From the NCBI RefSeq assembly GCF_017873235.1, contig NZ_JAGGJZ010000006.1, positions 109,004 to 173,003 of the forward strand: a stretch of 64,000 nt of DNA. The letters are read 5' to 3'. The notes beneath the pieces were generated by a model, which was given only the letters and a program-made list of their open reading frames with translations, did not search any database and was not told where the DNA came from. Below are positions 19,212 through 29,720 of this stretch, in pieces (the first letter of the stretch is position 1; every line of letters begins with the position of its first letter). This DNA comes from Clostridium moniliforme (GTDB lineage: Bacteria > Bacillota > Clostridia > Clostridiales > Clostridiaceae). Position numbers and translations under genes: made by a program.

Positions 19212-20696
19212 TTAATTTTGTAATTCTGCATTTATAACTTTACCTGCAACAGTGGCTGCTCTACCAGCACCATATCCACCTTCTTCAACAATTACTGCTA
19301 CAGCAATCTTTGGATTACTTGCAGGTGCAAAACTAACAAACCATGAATGTGGTTTACCAAGTTGCCCATTTGATAATCTATGGTCTGCAGTACCTGTTTT
19401 ACCAGCAGCATCTGTTCCTTTTAAGTAACCCCATGAACCATTTTTAATATTTTTATCAACTAGGCCTTTCATATATGATTTAATTAAAGCTGCATCATCT
19501 GATGACATTACTTTACTAAATTCTTTAGACTTAATACTTTCTACAGTATTTCCATCTTTATCAACAACCTTATTAACAAGACTTGGCTCCATTATAACAC
19601 CATCATTAGCTACTGCTGATGCAACTAATGCCATTTGCATTGGAGTTGCAAGTATACTACCTTGACCAATACCTGATTGTGCCATCTCACCTACTTGCCA
19701 ATCTTTAAGTTTTGGAAATTTACTTGGTTCTATACTAAATCCATTTGCAGAAATATCTTTATTAAATCCAAACTTTTCCGCTGTATCTCTTAGCTTAGTG
19801 TTACCAAGTTCCATTCCTAAAGTTCCATAAACAACATTACTTGATAGTATAAATGCTTTTTCTAATTGAATTTTTCCATTAACTTCTCCACTATCATTGT
19901 TTAAAGTTCTTCCATCTTTAAATTTAATTTTTCCTTCATCATCAAAAGTTCTATTTTGTACTCCTGGCATATTTTCAAGAGCACTTGTTGTTGTAACTAT
20001 TTTAAATGTTGAACCTGGTGGATACATTCCATGAGTCGCTCTATTTATAAATGGACTATGTTCATAATCACCAGCATTAGCCTTTTTCATTTCACTTTCT
20101 AAATTATTTGGGTTAAAGCTTGGTTTTGAAACCATTGCTAAAATCTTACCTGTTTTAGGGTCTAATGCAACTACCGCACCTCTACTATCTCCTAACGCAT
20201 TATAAGCTACCTTTTGAAGCTTTGTATCAAGTGTAGTAACAACATTATTTCCTACTTTATCTTTGTCATCTTGTCTTGTAAAAAATGCATTTTTTAAGTT
20301 CTCTATATTAGGCTTATCTACTAACTTTTTAAAGCTTGCTGACATATTTGAACTTGTTGTTAATTGTTTATCATAAACTTTTTCAAGACCTGTTATTCCA
20401 TATTTATTACTAACATATCCTATTGGATGTCCGTATATTGCATCATATTTATATTCTCTTTCTTGACTGTTATTCTTCTTTCTAACACTTTTTGCAATAA
20501 CATTTCCATCTTTGTCCAAAATTTCTCCTCTTAGGACTTCATTTCTTCTAGCCCAAGCCCTTTGATTACCTGGCATTTCTGCAATCTTAGGTGCTTTAAA
20601 CACTTGGAAATAGGCTATATATGATATAAGGGCTATAAAGCAAAATAAGAAAACAATCATTACTTTTTTTACACTGTCTTTAATATCACCCTTCAT
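19212..20696 (-). CDS. pbpA: Penicillin-binding protein, PbpA-type transpeptidase
   Basis: Class B PBP that cross-links peptidoglycan outside the membrane. The 494 residues have a membrane anchor (about 11-31), a short dimerisation domain and the transpeptidase domain. The three catalytic motifs are STFK (229-232), SSN (285-287) and KTGT (433-436). It is shorter than division PBP2B/FtsI and lacks PASTA domains. It starts one base after ftsW, so it is the cognate partner of that glycosyltransferase, as in the actinobacterial FHA-FtsW-PbpA set. Confidence 0.94.
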   Translation of the reverse strand: MKGDIKDSVKKVMIVFLFCFIALISYIAYFQVFKAPKIAEMPGNQRAWARRNEVLRGEILDKDGNVIAKSVRKKNNSQEREYKYDAIYGHPIGYVSNKYGITGLEKVYDKQLTTSSNMSASFKKLVDKPNIENLKNAFFTRQDDKDKVGNNVVTTLDTKLQKVAYNALGDSRGAVVALDPKTGKILAMVSKPSFNPNNLESEMKKANAGDYEHSPFINRATHGMYPPGSTFKIVTTTSALENMPGVQNRTFDDEGKIKFKDGRTLNNDSGEVNGKIQLEKAFILSSNVVYGTLGMELGNTKLRDTAEKFGFNKDISANGFSIEPSKFPKLKDWQVGEMAQSGIGQGSILATPMQMALVASAVANDGVIMEPSLVNKVVDKDGNTVESIKSKEFSKVMSSDDAALIKSYMKGLVDKNIKNGSWGYLKGTDAAGKTGTADHRLSNGQLGKPHSWFVSFAPASNPKIAVAVIVEEGGYGAGRAATVAGKVINAELQN

Positions 20697-20697
20697 A

Positions 20698-21918
20698 CTA
20701 GCCCTCCTCTGATATCTTTTGTAATATTCCTAATGCAAAAAACATTGTAAGCATTGACGATCCACCATAACTTATAAGTGGTAATGTTATACCTGTTAAT
20801 GGAATAAGTGCAAATATACCACCAATAATAACTAAAACTTGGCAAGCTATCATAGCACTAAATCCAACTGCATTAAGTTGTAAAAATTCATCATCTGTAA
20901 CAAATGCTGTTCTTATACACCTATAAAATAATAGGAAATAAACAATCATTATCCCTATTCCAAAAACCATACCCATTTCTTCACATATTGCTGCAAATAT
21001 AAAGTCTGTTGTATTTACAGGTACAAATCCTGGGTATCCTTGACCAAGTCCTGATCCCATCATTCCACCTGATGATATTGAGTATAATCCTTGTACTAAT
21101 TGATAACTTTGATTTTGTGCATACTCCCAAGGGTTTTTCCATATTAAAACTCTTTGCCTTACATGACCAAACATATAGTATGCTGCAACTGACCCAACTG
21201 CAAATAGTCCTAAGCATGTTAGCACATACTTTTTCTTTGCTGTGGCTATATATAACATTGTTACTGATATTCCGAAGAAAATTAAGGCTGATCCTAAATC
21301 TCTCTGTAATACCATACAACCTAAACTAAACATTACAACTAAACCTGGTTGTATAAGATTTTTAAAGTTTAATTTAGAATTATCCCCATTTTTATATTCT
21401 CTAAGCGCTGATGATAAATATAAAACTAATGCTATCTTTCCAAATTCTGAAGGCTGAAAACTTATAGGACCAAATATAACCCAGTTTTTTGCTCCATAAA
21501 CTTCTTTACCAATAACAAGTGCCATTGGCATAAATATAAAAATTAATATCATATATATTTTTTTATATTTAGCAAAATTTCTAAAGTCTGGAAAAGCCTT
21601 TAGTATAACTACAAATACAACTATACTAGCTAAAAACCACATTAATTGCTTTTCTGCTACACTTGGATTTAACCTATAAAGCATAGCAATTCCTATAACT
21701 ACTAAAATACATGAAAAAGTAAGAATGAATTTATCCCCGTCTGGATAAAACTTTCTAACAATAAAATGTGCGACAAATATAACTACACATAATATGCCTC
21801 CAAAATATAAAGCATTTTTGTCTATAGGAGATTTTAGGATAGCTAAATTTCCGAAAAGAGCTATACATAATAAATACGTTAAGCCTAGCATTATGCTTTC
21901 TTTTTTACTTTTTACCAT
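20698..21918 (-). CDS. ftsW: FtsW/RodA/SpoVE-family peptidoglycan polymerase
   Basis: Membrane SEDS glycosyltransferase that polymerises lipid II. The 406 residues hold about ten membrane helices. The SEDS motifs are present: QPSEFGKIALVLYLSS, the RDLGSAL motif and the C-terminal GGSSMLTMFFALGIL. Partner PBP lies immediately downstream and an FHA protein upstream. FtsW, RodA and SpoVE cannot be told apart with certainty from sequence alone; the FHA-PBP context resembles a division or elongation unit. Confidence 0.93.
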   Translation of the reverse strand: MVKSKKESIMLGLTYLLCIALFGNLAILKSPIDKNALYFGGILCVVIFVAHFIVRKFYPDGDKFILTFSCILVVIGIAMLYRLNPSVAEKQLMWFLASIVVFVVILKAFPDFRNFAKYKKIYMILIFIFMPMALVIGKEVYGAKNWVIFGPISFQPSEFGKIALVLYLSSALREYKNGDNSKLNFKNLIQPGLVVMFSLGCMVLQRDLGSALIFFGISVTMLYIATAKKKYVLTCLGLFAVGSVAAYYMFGHVRQRVLIWKNPWEYAQNQSYQLVQGLYSISSGGMMGSGLGQGYPGFVPVNTTDFIFAAICEEMGMVFGIGIMIVYFLLFYRCIRTAFVTDDEFLQLNAVGFSAMIACQVLVIIGGIFALIPLTGITLPLISYGGSSMLTMFFALGILQKISEEG

Positions 21919-21936
21919 TTAATCACCCCATAATAC

Positions 21937-22383
21937 CTAAGACAATACTTTAAACACTGCTGTTCCTATAGCTATCTTGTCCTTAGCAAATAATTTTACT
22001 CTTCCAGTAATTTTTTGACCATTTAAAAAAGTACCATTTGTACTATTTAAATCTTCTAACACAAGCGTATTATTTTTAACTGTTATTTTAGCATGATTTC
22101 CTGATACATATTGATCTGTCAATACTACTGTGTTACTACCTCTTCTACCTATTGTTGTTATATCTCTAATAGGTATTATCGACCCCATCTTTAATGACGT
22201 ATTTTCTCCTACTTCTATTATCTCTATTCCATGATGTCTCTTTCTAACAGGTATTGGTCTTTTAGAATTCCCTCCACCCTTTACATCCTTTGCCATTATC
22301 TTTAAAGCATAAACAATTATAAAGTATAATAGTATGATAAAAATTATTCCAAATACGCCTGCAATAAATTTTGAAAAATCCAT
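21937..22383 (-). CDS. Membrane-anchored FHA-domain protein
   Basis: A 148-residue protein with one N-terminal membrane helix (about 4-28) and a cytoplasmic FHA phosphothreonine-binding domain at about 65-148 (TTIGRRGSNTVVLTDQYVSGNHAKI, LEDLNSTNGTFLNG). It heads the FHA-ftsW-pbpA unit, suggesting phospho-signal control of wall synthesis by a Ser/Thr kinase elsewhere. I start at the ATG at 22383, which has CGAGGTG upstream. A TATAAT at 22417-22422 would place the transcript start inside any longer version. Confidence 0.85.
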   Translation of the reverse strand: MDFSKFIAGVFGIIFIILLYFIIVYALKIMAKDVKGGGNSKRPIPVRKRHHGIEIIEVGENTSLKMGSIIPIRDITTIGRRGSNTVVLTDQYVSGNHAKITVKNNTLVLEDLNSTNGTFLNGQKITGRVKLFAKDKIAIGTAVFKVLS

Positions 22384-22416
22384 CTTTTCACCTCGAAAAA
22401 TTACTTTATCTTTTTG

Positions 22417-22422
22417 ATTATA
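22417..22422 (-). promoter_or_regulatory. -10 box of the FHA-ftsW-pbpA unit
   Basis: TATAAT on the minus strand, 33 bases before the FHA start. The -35 is unclear. It supports the shorter start of the FHA gene. Confidence 0.4.
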
Positions 22423-22548
22423 CACCAAAATACTATTAATTTCATACATTTATATTACAATTATTGTTTACACAAATAATTAGGTAACTTTTGTAGTAAA
22501 TTTTTATAAAAGCTAATTAATTTATTTATAATATTTTGTTTCTAATAT

Positions 22549-25374
22549 TTAATTTAATATATTATTTAAATATTTTCCTGTATATGATTCTTCTACTTTG
22601 CATATTTTTTCTGGAGTTCCAACAGCAACTATTGTTCCACCTTTATCTCCACCTTCTGGGCCTAGGTCTATAATATGATCTGCACATTTTATCATATCTA
22701 AATTATGTTCTATTACTACCACTGAATTTCCGGAATCTACAAGTCTTTGAAGTATTCCTATTAATCTATTAACATCATCAATATGAAGACCTGTTGTTGG
22801 TTCATCTAATATATAAAGTGTCTTTCCTGTACTTCTCTTTGAAAGTTCAGAAGCAAGTTTAATTCTTTGTGCTTCTCCTCCTGATAGTTGAGTTGATGGT
22901 TGACCAAGTCTTATATAACCAAGACCTACATCATATAATGTTTGAAGTTTATTTTTAATTCTTGGAATATGCTCAAAGAATTCTAAAGCTTCCTCAACTG
23001 TCATATTTAAAACATCATCTATGTTTTTACCTTTATATTTTACTTCTAAAGTTTCTCTATTATACCTTTTTCCTTTACATACTTCACATGGAACATAAAC
23101 ATCTGATAAAAATTGCATTTCTATTTTTATTATTCCATCACCAGAGCAAGCTTCACATCTTCCACCTTTAACATTAAAGCTAAATCTTCCAGGTTTGTAA
23201 CCTCGCATTTTTGCTTCTGGAGTTTGAGAAAATAATTCTCTAATTACATCAAATGTTCCTGTATAAGTTGCTGGATTAGAACGTGGTGTTCTTCCAATTG
23301 GACTTTGGTCTATATCTATTATTTTATCTATATTTTTATATCCTTTTATCTCTTTATAAGCTCCTACAGGATTTTTGCTCTTATTTACTAATTTATTTAA
23401 TCCTTTATATAATATTTCATTAACTAAAGTACTTTTTCCTGAACCTGAAACACCAGTAACTATTGTTAAAACTCCAAGAGGAAAATCTACCTTTATATTT
23501 TTTAGGTTATTTTCTTTTGCTCCTACAACAGTAATTTTATTGCCGTTACCTTTTCTTCTTTCCTTTGGTACTTTAATTTCCTTTTTCCCTGTTAAGTATT
23601 GTGCTGTTATTGAATCTTTACATTTTTTAATTTCATCTAATGTTCCTGCAGCTACAATATTTCCACCATGTTCTCCTGCACCTGGTCCAATATCAACAAT
23701 AAAATCAGCTTCTTTTATAGTATCTTCATCATGTTCTACAACAATAACTGTATTTCCAACATCTCTAAGGTGTTTTAATGTTTTTATAAGCCTATCATTA
23801 TCTCTTTGGTGCAGTCCTATACTAGGTTCATCTAAAATATACAAAACTCCCATAAGTGCAGATCCAATTTGAGTTGCAAGCCTTATTCTTTGAGATTCTC
23901 CTCCTGATAATGTTCCTGAACTTCTTGATAAAGTTAAATAATCTAATCCTACATCTACTAAGAATTTTAATCTACTGCTTATTTCTTTTACTATTTGCTC
24001 ACTTATTATTTTGTTCTTCTCTGAAAATTCCACATTATTTATAAAATCTAATTCTTCTTTTATTGGAAGAGTTGTAAATTCATAAATATTTTTATCCCCA
24101 ACAGTTACTGCAAGTGCTTCTTTATTAAGCCTTGCCCCTTTACACTTTGGACAATATTTATTACTCATGTATTGTTCTATATCACTTTTTATTACATCTG
24201 AATTTGTTTCTCTGTATCTTCTTTGAAGTGAATTTATTTCTCCCTCCCAAGAAGAATTATAAGTTGCTTTTATTCCATCTTTAACATAGTCTACCTTTAC
24301 TCTTTTTCCTTCAGTTCCATATAAAATTATATTTACTACATCTTTAGGCAAATCCTTTATTGGTGTATTTAAATCAAATTTATATTCTTTACTTAATGCT
24401 TTTAAAAAAGCAAATGTCCAAGAATCCTCCTTTAATCTACTTTCACCCCAACAAGCAATAGCACCTTCCATAATACTTAAATTTTTATTTGGAATTATTA
24501 GATTTTCATCAATCTCTATTAAAGTTCCAAGTCCATCACAATAATCACATTTTCCAAAGGGTGAATTAAATGAAAACATTCTTGGTGCTAACTCTTCTAT
24601 GCTTATTCCACAATCTGGACAAGAAAATTTTTCACTATATAATGTATCTCCCTTTCCAATTTCATTTATTATAACCAAACCTTCAGAAAGATTTAAAGCT
24701 GTTTCTATTGAATCTGTAAGTCTTCCTTCAATTCCTTCTTTAATAACTAATCTATCTACAATAGCTTCTATGCTATGTTTTTTATTTTTTTCTAATTTTA
24801 CTTCATCCTCTGTAAGATCATAAATTTCTCCATCAATTCTTGCTCTTACAAATCCATTCTTTTTAATATTTTCTAATATTTTTTCGTGAGTCCCTTTTCT
24901 TCCTCTTACAACAGGTGCTAGAATTTGAACTTTAGTTCTTTCTTCAAGTTCCATTACCTTATCTATAATTTGATCCACAGATTGCTGACTTATTACTTTT
25001 CCACACTTTGGACAGTGTGGAATACCAACTCTTGCATAAAGGAGTCTTAAATAATCATATATTTCTGTTATTGTTCCAACTGTTGATCTTGGATTTTTGC
25101 TTGTTGTCTTTTGATCTATAGAAATTGCTGGTGATAATCCTTCAATATATTCCACATCAGGCTTATTCATTTGACCTAAAAATTGTCTTGCATAAGCTGA
25201 TAATGATTCAACATATCTCCTTTGTCCTTCCGCATAAAGAGTATCAAAGGCAAGAGATGATTTACCTGAACCTGAAAGTCCTGTAAAAACTATTAATTTA
25301 TCTCTAGGTATTTCTAAACTAACATTTTTTAAATTATGTACCTTAGCTCCTTTTATTATAATCTTATCCTTCAT
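22549..25374 (-). CDS. uvrA: Excinuclease ABC subunit A
   Basis: Damage-recognition ATPase of nucleotide-excision repair, 941 residues, the usual length. It holds two ABC ATPase modules: first Walker [10 protein letters not shown], second GVSGSGKST, with signatures [13 protein letters not shown] and [13 protein letters not shown]. Zinc-binding cysteine sets are intact (CPKCG, CPDCG...CDYC, CEAC...CEVC). It is transcribed alone from a strong promoter overlapped downstream by a LexA-type SOS box. Unlike many bacteria, uvrB is not adjacent: three genes and 2.3 kb separate them. Confidence 0.97.
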   Translation of the reverse strand: MKDKIIIKGAKVHNLKNVSLEIPRDKLIVFTGLSGSGKSSLAFDTLYAEGQRRYVESLSAYARQFLGQMNKPDVEYIEGLSPAISIDQKTTSKNPRSTVGTITEIYDYLRLLYARVGIPHCPKCGKVISQQSVDQIIDKVMELEERTKVQILAPVVRGRKGTHEKILENIKKNGFVRARIDGEIYDLTEDEVKLEKNKKHSIEAIVDRLVIKEGIEGRLTDSIETALNLSEGLVIINEIGKGDTLYSEKFSCPDCGISIEELAPRMFSFNSPFGKCDYCDGLGTLIEIDENLIIPNKNLSIMEGAIACWGESRLKEDSWTFAFLKALSKEYKFDLNTPIKDLPKDVVNIILYGTEGKRVKVDYVKDGIKATYNSSWEGEINSLQRRYRETNSDVIKSDIEQYMSNKYCPKCKGARLNKEALAVTVGDKNIYEFTTLPIKEELDFINNVEFSEKNKIISEQIVKEISSRLKFLVDVGLDYLTLSRSSGTLSGGESQRIRLATQIGSALMGVLYILDEPSIGLHQRDNDRLIKTLKHLRDVGNTVIVVEHDEDTIKEADFIVDIGPGAGEHGGNIVAAGTLDEIKKCKDSITAQYLTGKKEIKVPKERRKGNGNKITVVGAKENNLKNIKVDFPLGVLTIVTGVSGSGKSTLVNEILYKGLNKLVNKSKNPVGAYKEIKGYKNIDKIIDIDQSPIGRTPRSNPATYTGTFDVIRELFSQTPEAKMRGYKPGRFSFNVKGGRCEACSGDGIIKIEMQFLSDVYVPCEVCKGKRYNRETLEVKYKGKNIDDVLNMTVEEALEFFEHIPRIKNKLQTLYDVGLGYIRLGQPSTQLSGGEAQRIKLASELSKRSTGKTLYILDEPTTGLHIDDVNRLIGILQRLVDSGNSVVVIEHNLDMIKCADHIIDLGPEGGDKGGTIVAVGTPEKICKVEESYTGKYLNNILN

Positions 25375-25438
25375 ATATTAAATTCCTCTCTTTTAACTTA
25401 TAACCTTATTTTAAACCTATATTTATTAATTAATTCCC

Positions 25439-25450
25439 GAACATAAGTTC
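25439..25450. promoter_or_regulatory. SOS (LexA/DinR) box of uvrA
   Basis: GAACATAAGTTC with flanking CG on one side, a perfect GAAC-N4-GTTC dyad matching the Bacillus-type SOS box. It lies just downstream of the uvrA -10 and covers the early transcribed region. Confidence 0.8.
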
Positions 25451-25460
25451 TCGTAAATTA

Positions 25461-25489
25461 ATTGTAATTTCTTATCTTTATATTGTCAA
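25461..25489 (-). promoter_or_regulatory. uvrA promoter
   Basis: Minus strand TTGACA (25484-25489), 17-base spacer, TACAAT (25461-25466). The SOS box begins 10 bases downstream of the -10. Confidence 0.75.
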
Positions 25490-25606
25490 TTATATCACTA
25501 TTTTTTATTATTACTAAAAAATAAATTTTATTACTTAATAACTTAATTTTAATTAAATCAAATTTATATAAATTTTAAAAATTTTTATTATAAATATATA
25601 ATATAT

Positions 25607-25636
25607 TTGACATTTATATGCAAATTTAGATATAAT
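25607..25636 (+). promoter_or_regulatory. Promoter of the zinc-ribbon membrane protein
   Basis: TTGACA (25607-25612), 18-base spacer, TATAAT (25631-25636), both perfect hexamers, 30 bases before the start codon. Confidence 0.8.
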
Positions 25637-25665
25637 TTTTGCGTTAATACAAAGGAGGCGTGATT

Positions 25666-26367
25666 ATGTTTTGTCCAAATTGTGGAAGTAACATTTCAAA
25701 CGATTCTACTTTTTGCCCAAATTGTGGAACAAAAATAGAACAAAAAATAAATTCTAAGGATAACTCTGATTCAAGCAAAGATTTCTTTAAAACAATTGGT
25801 AAATGTATAAAAAATCCACTAACTGAAATTTCAAATCTTAAAGAAACATTAAGCGATAATAATAACTATATTTATTTAGGAATTATTACATTGATAATAT
25901 CTATTATGCTTACTATATCACTAAAATTATTCAATTCAAGCATAACTATTTCAATACCATTTTATGAAATTTTCTTATCTTATATAATTAATCTAGTTAT
26001 CTTTTATGGAATAATATTATTTTTGGTATTTGCAATTTATAAATTTATTTTTAAAGAAGAAATTAAACTACAAGATTTTCTTAGAGTACTTCTTTCTGCA
26101 TTAATAGTTAGAGGAACTTTTGTTTTAATTCAAACTATAATATCAATAATTAGCTTTAAATTTTCTATTATTATTTTTATAGTTGGTTTAATGACTTCAA
26201 TATTGGTTTTATATAGTGGTTTTAAAGAAATTGTTAAAAATTATAATAAATTATTATATACATTTTCTATTGCATATTTAGTGTCTACATTTTTTGAAAT
26301 TTATATAATATCAAAAATATCTATGTTAAATATTATTATATTATTTATAGATAGTATATTTTATTAA
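25666..26367 (+). CDS. Zinc-ribbon multi-pass membrane protein
   Basis: A 233-residue protein. Residues 1-24 carry a zinc ribbon with two CPNCG knuckles (CPNCGSNISNDSTFCPNCG), then a hydrophilic linker, then five or six membrane helices (about 75-230) resembling the YIP1-type layout. Function is not known. The ATG at 25666 follows AGGAGG by 7 bases; a GTG two codons earlier is inside the ribosome-site spacing and is rejected. It is a single-gene unit between uvrA and a convergent redox gene, with perfect promoter and terminator. Confidence 0.8.
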   Translation: MFCPNCGSNISNDSTFCPNCGTKIEQKINSKDNSDSSKDFFKTIGKCIKNPLTEISNLKETLSDNNNYIYLGIITLIISIMLTISLKLFNSSITISIPFYEIFLSYIINLVIFYGIILFLVFAIYKFIFKEEIKLQDFLRVLLSALIVRGTFVLIQTIISIISFKFSIIIFIVGLMTSILVLYSGFKEIVKNYNKLLYTFSIAYLVSTFFEIYIISKISMLNIIILFIDSIFY

Positions 26368-26399
26368 AGAAGCTGGTATCTGAAATACCAGCTTTTTTT
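26368..26399 (+). terminator. Terminator of the zinc-ribbon gene
   Basis: Stem AAGCTGGTAT/ATACCAGCTT, short loop, then seven T on the plus strand. The reverse side has a broken T-run, so it mainly serves the plus-strand gene. Confidence 0.9.
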
Positions 26400-26404
26400 A
26401 TTAT

Positions 26405-26851
26405 CTATAACTCTTTTTCCCTTATAATAATTTTAGCAGTTTCTTCTGCCATTTCCCCTGTAAATCTAACACATTGATCCTTATGTTCTTTTGAACCTTT
26501 TACCATACCTTTAGTTAATACTCTACAGCAAGTACACTTATTCATTTCAACAAACTTATCATGAAGCTCTTTAGATAATTCTAAAACCTTAGCTGATTCT
26601 TGTCCCCTAGCTTCACTTCTACCAAATATCATTCCAAGTACTAATATTCCTCCAGTTAATGCTCCACAAGTGCAACCAGTTCTTCCTATTCCAACTGGAA
26701 ATCCAGATGCCATCTTTACAACATCATCACTTAATTCTGGCATAAACTCATCCTTTAATGTTTTTACAATTGCTTCTGAGCAAAAAAAGTCTCCATCTCT
26801 ATAATATTTTTCAGCTGTTTCTCTAATTCTTTTTAATTCGTTTTTATCCAT
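26405..26851 (-). CDS. C_GCAxxG_C_C-family protein
   Basis: A 148-residue cytoplasmic protein with the family's cysteine pattern: CSEAIV near residue 24, GCTCGALTGG near 59, then CTCC and a late Cys. The family is annotated as a probable redox or metal-binding protein of unknown role. It lies next to the zinc-ribbon gene in convergent orientation and ahead of uvrB. No partner gene gives a function. Confidence 0.85.
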   Translation of the reverse strand: MDKNELKRIRETAEKYYRDGDFFCSEAIVKTLKDEFMPELSDDVVKMASGFPVGIGRTGCTCGALTGGILVLGMIFGRSEARGQESAKVLELSKELHDKFVEMNKCTCCRVLTKGMVKGSKEHKDQCVRFTGEMAEETAKIIIREKEL

Positions 26852-26905
26852 AGTAATTCACCATCCTTACATAATATTTTATCATAGCTATTGCTTTAAA
26901 TTATT

Positions 26906-27565
26906 TTAATTATTTGCTAATTTTATAGATTTATTTTTTAATATAATTAATTTCTTAAGAAACTTGTCTAAACTTACTATAATAAATGCCATTACTAAAA
27001 ATTCTATAATAAGCTTAAAAATATTATTTAAGAATATACTAAAACTTATGCTATTTAAATCTAAAAATGGATATGGATATTTGTTTATAGCATGTCCTAA
27101 AAATAATGCTATGAACAAGTAAACTATTGGAAATATAATCCACAAAATAATATTTTTATAATTGTATTTTCCTTTTTCACCAAAAATTAGCCAATCAAAA
27201 ACAAATTCTAAAGGTGCAAAACCATGTAATATATAACTTTGAATTTTTTCAATTCCTTGTTGTTTCCATGCTAAATTTAAAACTAAAAAATACACAATTC
27301 CCGCAATACATATATATAATGTTAAGGCTCCTCTTACACTATCTTTATTTAAAAATTTAATTTTCCCATTTAAAAATGATTTATTAATGAACCATAACAT
27401 AACTAAAATATTGCTATATTCAGTAAAATATGAAAAATATCCTAAAGCCCTCCCAAAATAAGTTGGTATTTCTGTTGATATTATTTGACAAACAAAAGAT
27501 CCAATCAATGCTAATAAAATTAAAATACCTGCAAATCCTCTCCAAATGTTTTTACACTTTGTCAT
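26906..27565 (-). CDS. Pr6Pr-family six-helix membrane protein
   Basis: A 219-residue integral membrane protein with six predicted helices and the family-type stretch GYFSYFTEYSNILV. A conserved histidine follows in ILHGFAPLEFVFDWLIF. Pr6Pr proteins have no established biochemical role. It is probably monocistronic, with its own TTGACT-TATACT promoter, and runs into the C_GCAxxG gene on the same strand 54 bp later. Confidence 0.75.
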   Translation of the reverse strand: MTKCKNIWRGFAGILILLALIGSFVCQIISTEIPTYFGRALGYFSYFTEYSNILVMLWFINKSFLNGKIKFLNKDSVRGALTLYICIAGIVYFLVLNLAWKQQGIEKIQSYILHGFAPLEFVFDWLIFGEKGKYNYKNIILWIIFPIVYLFIALFLGHAINKYPYPFLDLNSISFSIFLNNIFKLIIEFLVMAFIIVSLDKFLKKLIILKNKSIKLANN

Positions 27566-27593
27566 TAGGTCACCTCTTTAATATTATTTTTAC

Positions 27594-27621
27594 TATAATA
27601 GTATACACAAAATATTTTGAT
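27594..27621 (-). promoter_or_regulatory. Promoter of the Pr6Pr gene with overlapping dyads
   Basis: Minus strand TTGACT, 16-base spacer, TATACT. The -35 lies in TTTGA-CTA-TCAAA, and the -10 overlaps TACTATTATAGTA. Both are dyads that could bind a repressor. Confidence 0.5.
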
Positions 27622-27654
27622 AGTCAAATTGTTTGATTGTTCTAGTTTTATAAA

Positions 27655-27690
27655 AAATAAAAGACAGATAAATATTCTGTCTTTTATTTT
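27655..27690 (-). terminator. Terminator after uvrB
   Basis: Ten-pair stem AAAAGACAGA/TCTGTCTTTT, 7-base A/T loop and T-rich tail on the minus strand, directly after the uvrB stop. Confidence 0.88.
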
Positions 27691-29664
27691 TTATTTATTT
27701 AATTTTTTAATCATATCTCTAAGTTCTGCTGCTCTTTCAAATTGAAGGTTTTTAGAAGCATCCATCATTTCATCTGTATATTGTTTAATTAATTTTTCCT
27801 TTTCTTTCTTAGTTAACTTTTTGCCTTGTTTTTTCATTTCTTTCTTTGTCTCATCTTCTGTCATCTTTGTTGCTTCAATTACTTCTCTTACATCTTTTAT
27901 TATTGTTTTTGGAGTTATGTTATGTTCTTTATTATAATCTTGTTGTATAACCCTTCTTCTTTCAGTTTCTTTTATAGCCCTATCCATTGAACCTGTTATA
28001 TTATCTGCATACATAATAACTTTACTTTCTGAGTTTCTTGCAGCTCTTCCTATTGTTTGAATAAGTGAAGTTTCTGACCTTAAAAAGCCCTCTTTATCTG
28101 CATCTAAGATTGCAACTAAGGCAACTTCTGGAATATCAAGCCCCTCTCTTAAAAGATTAATTCCAACTAATACATCATATTTTCCAAGTCTTAAATCTCT
28201 TATAATTTTCATTCTTTCAATTGTATCAATATCAGAATGCATATAAGTTGTCTTTATTCCAAGTTCTATTAAATACTTAGTTAAATCCTCTGCCATTTTT
28301 TTAGTTAATGTTGTAATAAGAGTTCTAAATCCTTTTTCTGTTGTTTTTCTTATTTCTCCATACAAGTCATCAATTTGACCTGTTACTGGCCTTATTATAA
28401 TTTCTGGATCTAAAAGTCCTGTTGGTCTTATTATTTGTTCTGCAATAACCTTTGCATGTTCCTCTTCATATTTTCCTGGAGTTGCACTTACAAAAACAAC
28501 TTGATTTATTTTATTTTCAAATTCTTCAAACTTTAACGGTCTATTATCATAAGCACATGGTAATCTAAATCCATACTCAACTAAAGAATCCTTTCTTGAT
28601 CTATCACCTGCATACATTGCCCTAACTTGTGGAAGTGTTACATGACTTTCATCAATAAACATTAAGTAATCATCTTTTGGGAAATAATCAAGTAAAGTTT
28701 TAGGTGGAGTTCCAGGTGCTCTTCCATCTAATATTCTTGAGTAATTTTCTATTCCACTACAATATCCCATCTCTCTTATCATTTCTATATCAAAGTTAGT
28801 TCTTTGTCTTAATCTTTGGGATTCTAATAATTTATCTTGTGCATTCAATTCTCTTAATCTATCTTCAAGTTCCTCTTCAATTACAACAATTGCTTTATCT
28901 AATACTTCTTTTGAAGCAGCAAAGTGAGATGCAGGATATATTTGAGCATGATTTCTTTCACCAATAATTTTCCCTGTTAAAACATCAAACTCTCTGATCC
29001 TATCAATTTCATCTCCAAAAAATTCCACTCTAATTCCTTTATTTGAAGATGATGCTGGAATAATATCTAAAGAGTCTCCTCTAACTCTAAAAGTTCCTCT
29101 TGAAAAATCAATATCATTTCTCTCATATTGAATTTCTATAAGTTTTTTTATTATTTCATCTCTATCCTTTTCCATGCCAGTTCTAAGACTTATTGTAAGT
29201 TTCTTATATTCATCTGGATTACCTAATCCATATATACAAGAAACTGATGCAACAATAATTACATCTTTTCTTTCAAAAAGGGCTGATGTAGCTGAGTGAC
29301 GAAGTTTATCTATTTCATCATTTATAGATGCATCTTTTTCAATAAAGGTATCTGTTTGAGGAACATATGCCTCTGGTTGATAATAATCATAATAAGATAC
29401 AAAATATTCAACTATACTATCTGGAAAAAATTCTTTAAATTCAGAACACAGTTGTGCTGCTAATGTTTTATTATGTGCCAATACAATAGTTGGTTTTTGT
29501 GTTCTTTCTATTATATTTGCCATAGTAAAAGTTTTTCCTGAACCTGTAACTCCTAAAAGTGTTTGAAATTCATTACCATCATTTATAGAATTTACTATTG
29601 TATCTATTGCCTGTGGTTGATCTCCCATAGGTTTAAACTTAGATTTTATTTTAAATTCTCCCAT
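27691..29664 (-). CDS. uvrB: Excinuclease ABC subunit B
   Basis: Helicase-like damage-verification subunit that UvrA loads and UvrC cuts beside. The 657 residues have Walker [11 protein letters not shown], the beta-hairpin region ([20 protein letters not shown]), DEAD-type box DESH, helicase motif [11 protein letters not shown] and the C-terminal UVR motif ([17 protein letters not shown]) that contacts UvrC. It is the last gene of the ftsE-ftsX-ctp-MinJ-like-uvrB run. No SOS box is seen directly before it, unlike uvrA. Confidence 0.97.
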   Translation of the reverse strand: MGEFKIKSKFKPMGDQPQAIDTIVNSINDGNEFQTLLGVTGSGKTFTMANIIERTQKPTIVLAHNKTLAAQLCSEFKEFFPDSIVEYFVSYYDYYQPEAYVPQTDTFIEKDASINDEIDKLRHSATSALFERKDVIIVASVSCIYGLGNPDEYKKLTISLRTGMEKDRDEIIKKLIEIQYERNDIDFSRGTFRVRGDSLDIIPASSSNKGIRVEFFGDEIDRIREFDVLTGKIIGERNHAQIYPASHFAASKEVLDKAIVVIEEELEDRLRELNAQDKLLESQRLRQRTNFDIEMIREMGYCSGIENYSRILDGRAPGTPPKTLLDYFPKDDYLMFIDESHVTLPQVRAMYAGDRSRKDSLVEYGFRLPCAYDNRPLKFEEFENKINQVVFVSATPGKYEEEHAKVIAEQIIRPTGLLDPEIIIRPVTGQIDDLYGEIRKTTEKGFRTLITTLTKKMAEDLTKYLIELGIKTTYMHSDIDTIERMKIIRDLRLGKYDVLVGINLLREGLDIPEVALVAILDADKEGFLRSETSLIQTIGRAARNSESKVIMYADNITGSMDRAIKETERRRVIQQDYNKEHNITPKTIIKDVREVIEATKMTEDETKKEMKKQGKKLTKKEKEKLIKQYTDEMMDASKNLQFERAAELRDMIKKLNK

Positions 29665-29720
29665 AAATCCACCTCAATTCAAAACTTTAAATTTATATTA
29701 AACTCTATTTTTCAAATTTA

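Noticed and set aside
20981..21319. Minus-strand 112-codon frame inside ftsW in another phase
   Set aside because: It lies fully within ftsW, which has all family motifs; no start signals.
23375..23872. Plus-strand 165-codon frame opposite uvrA
   Set aside because: Long because of biased codon use on the other strand; no ribosome site, no family pattern, and uvrA is intact here.
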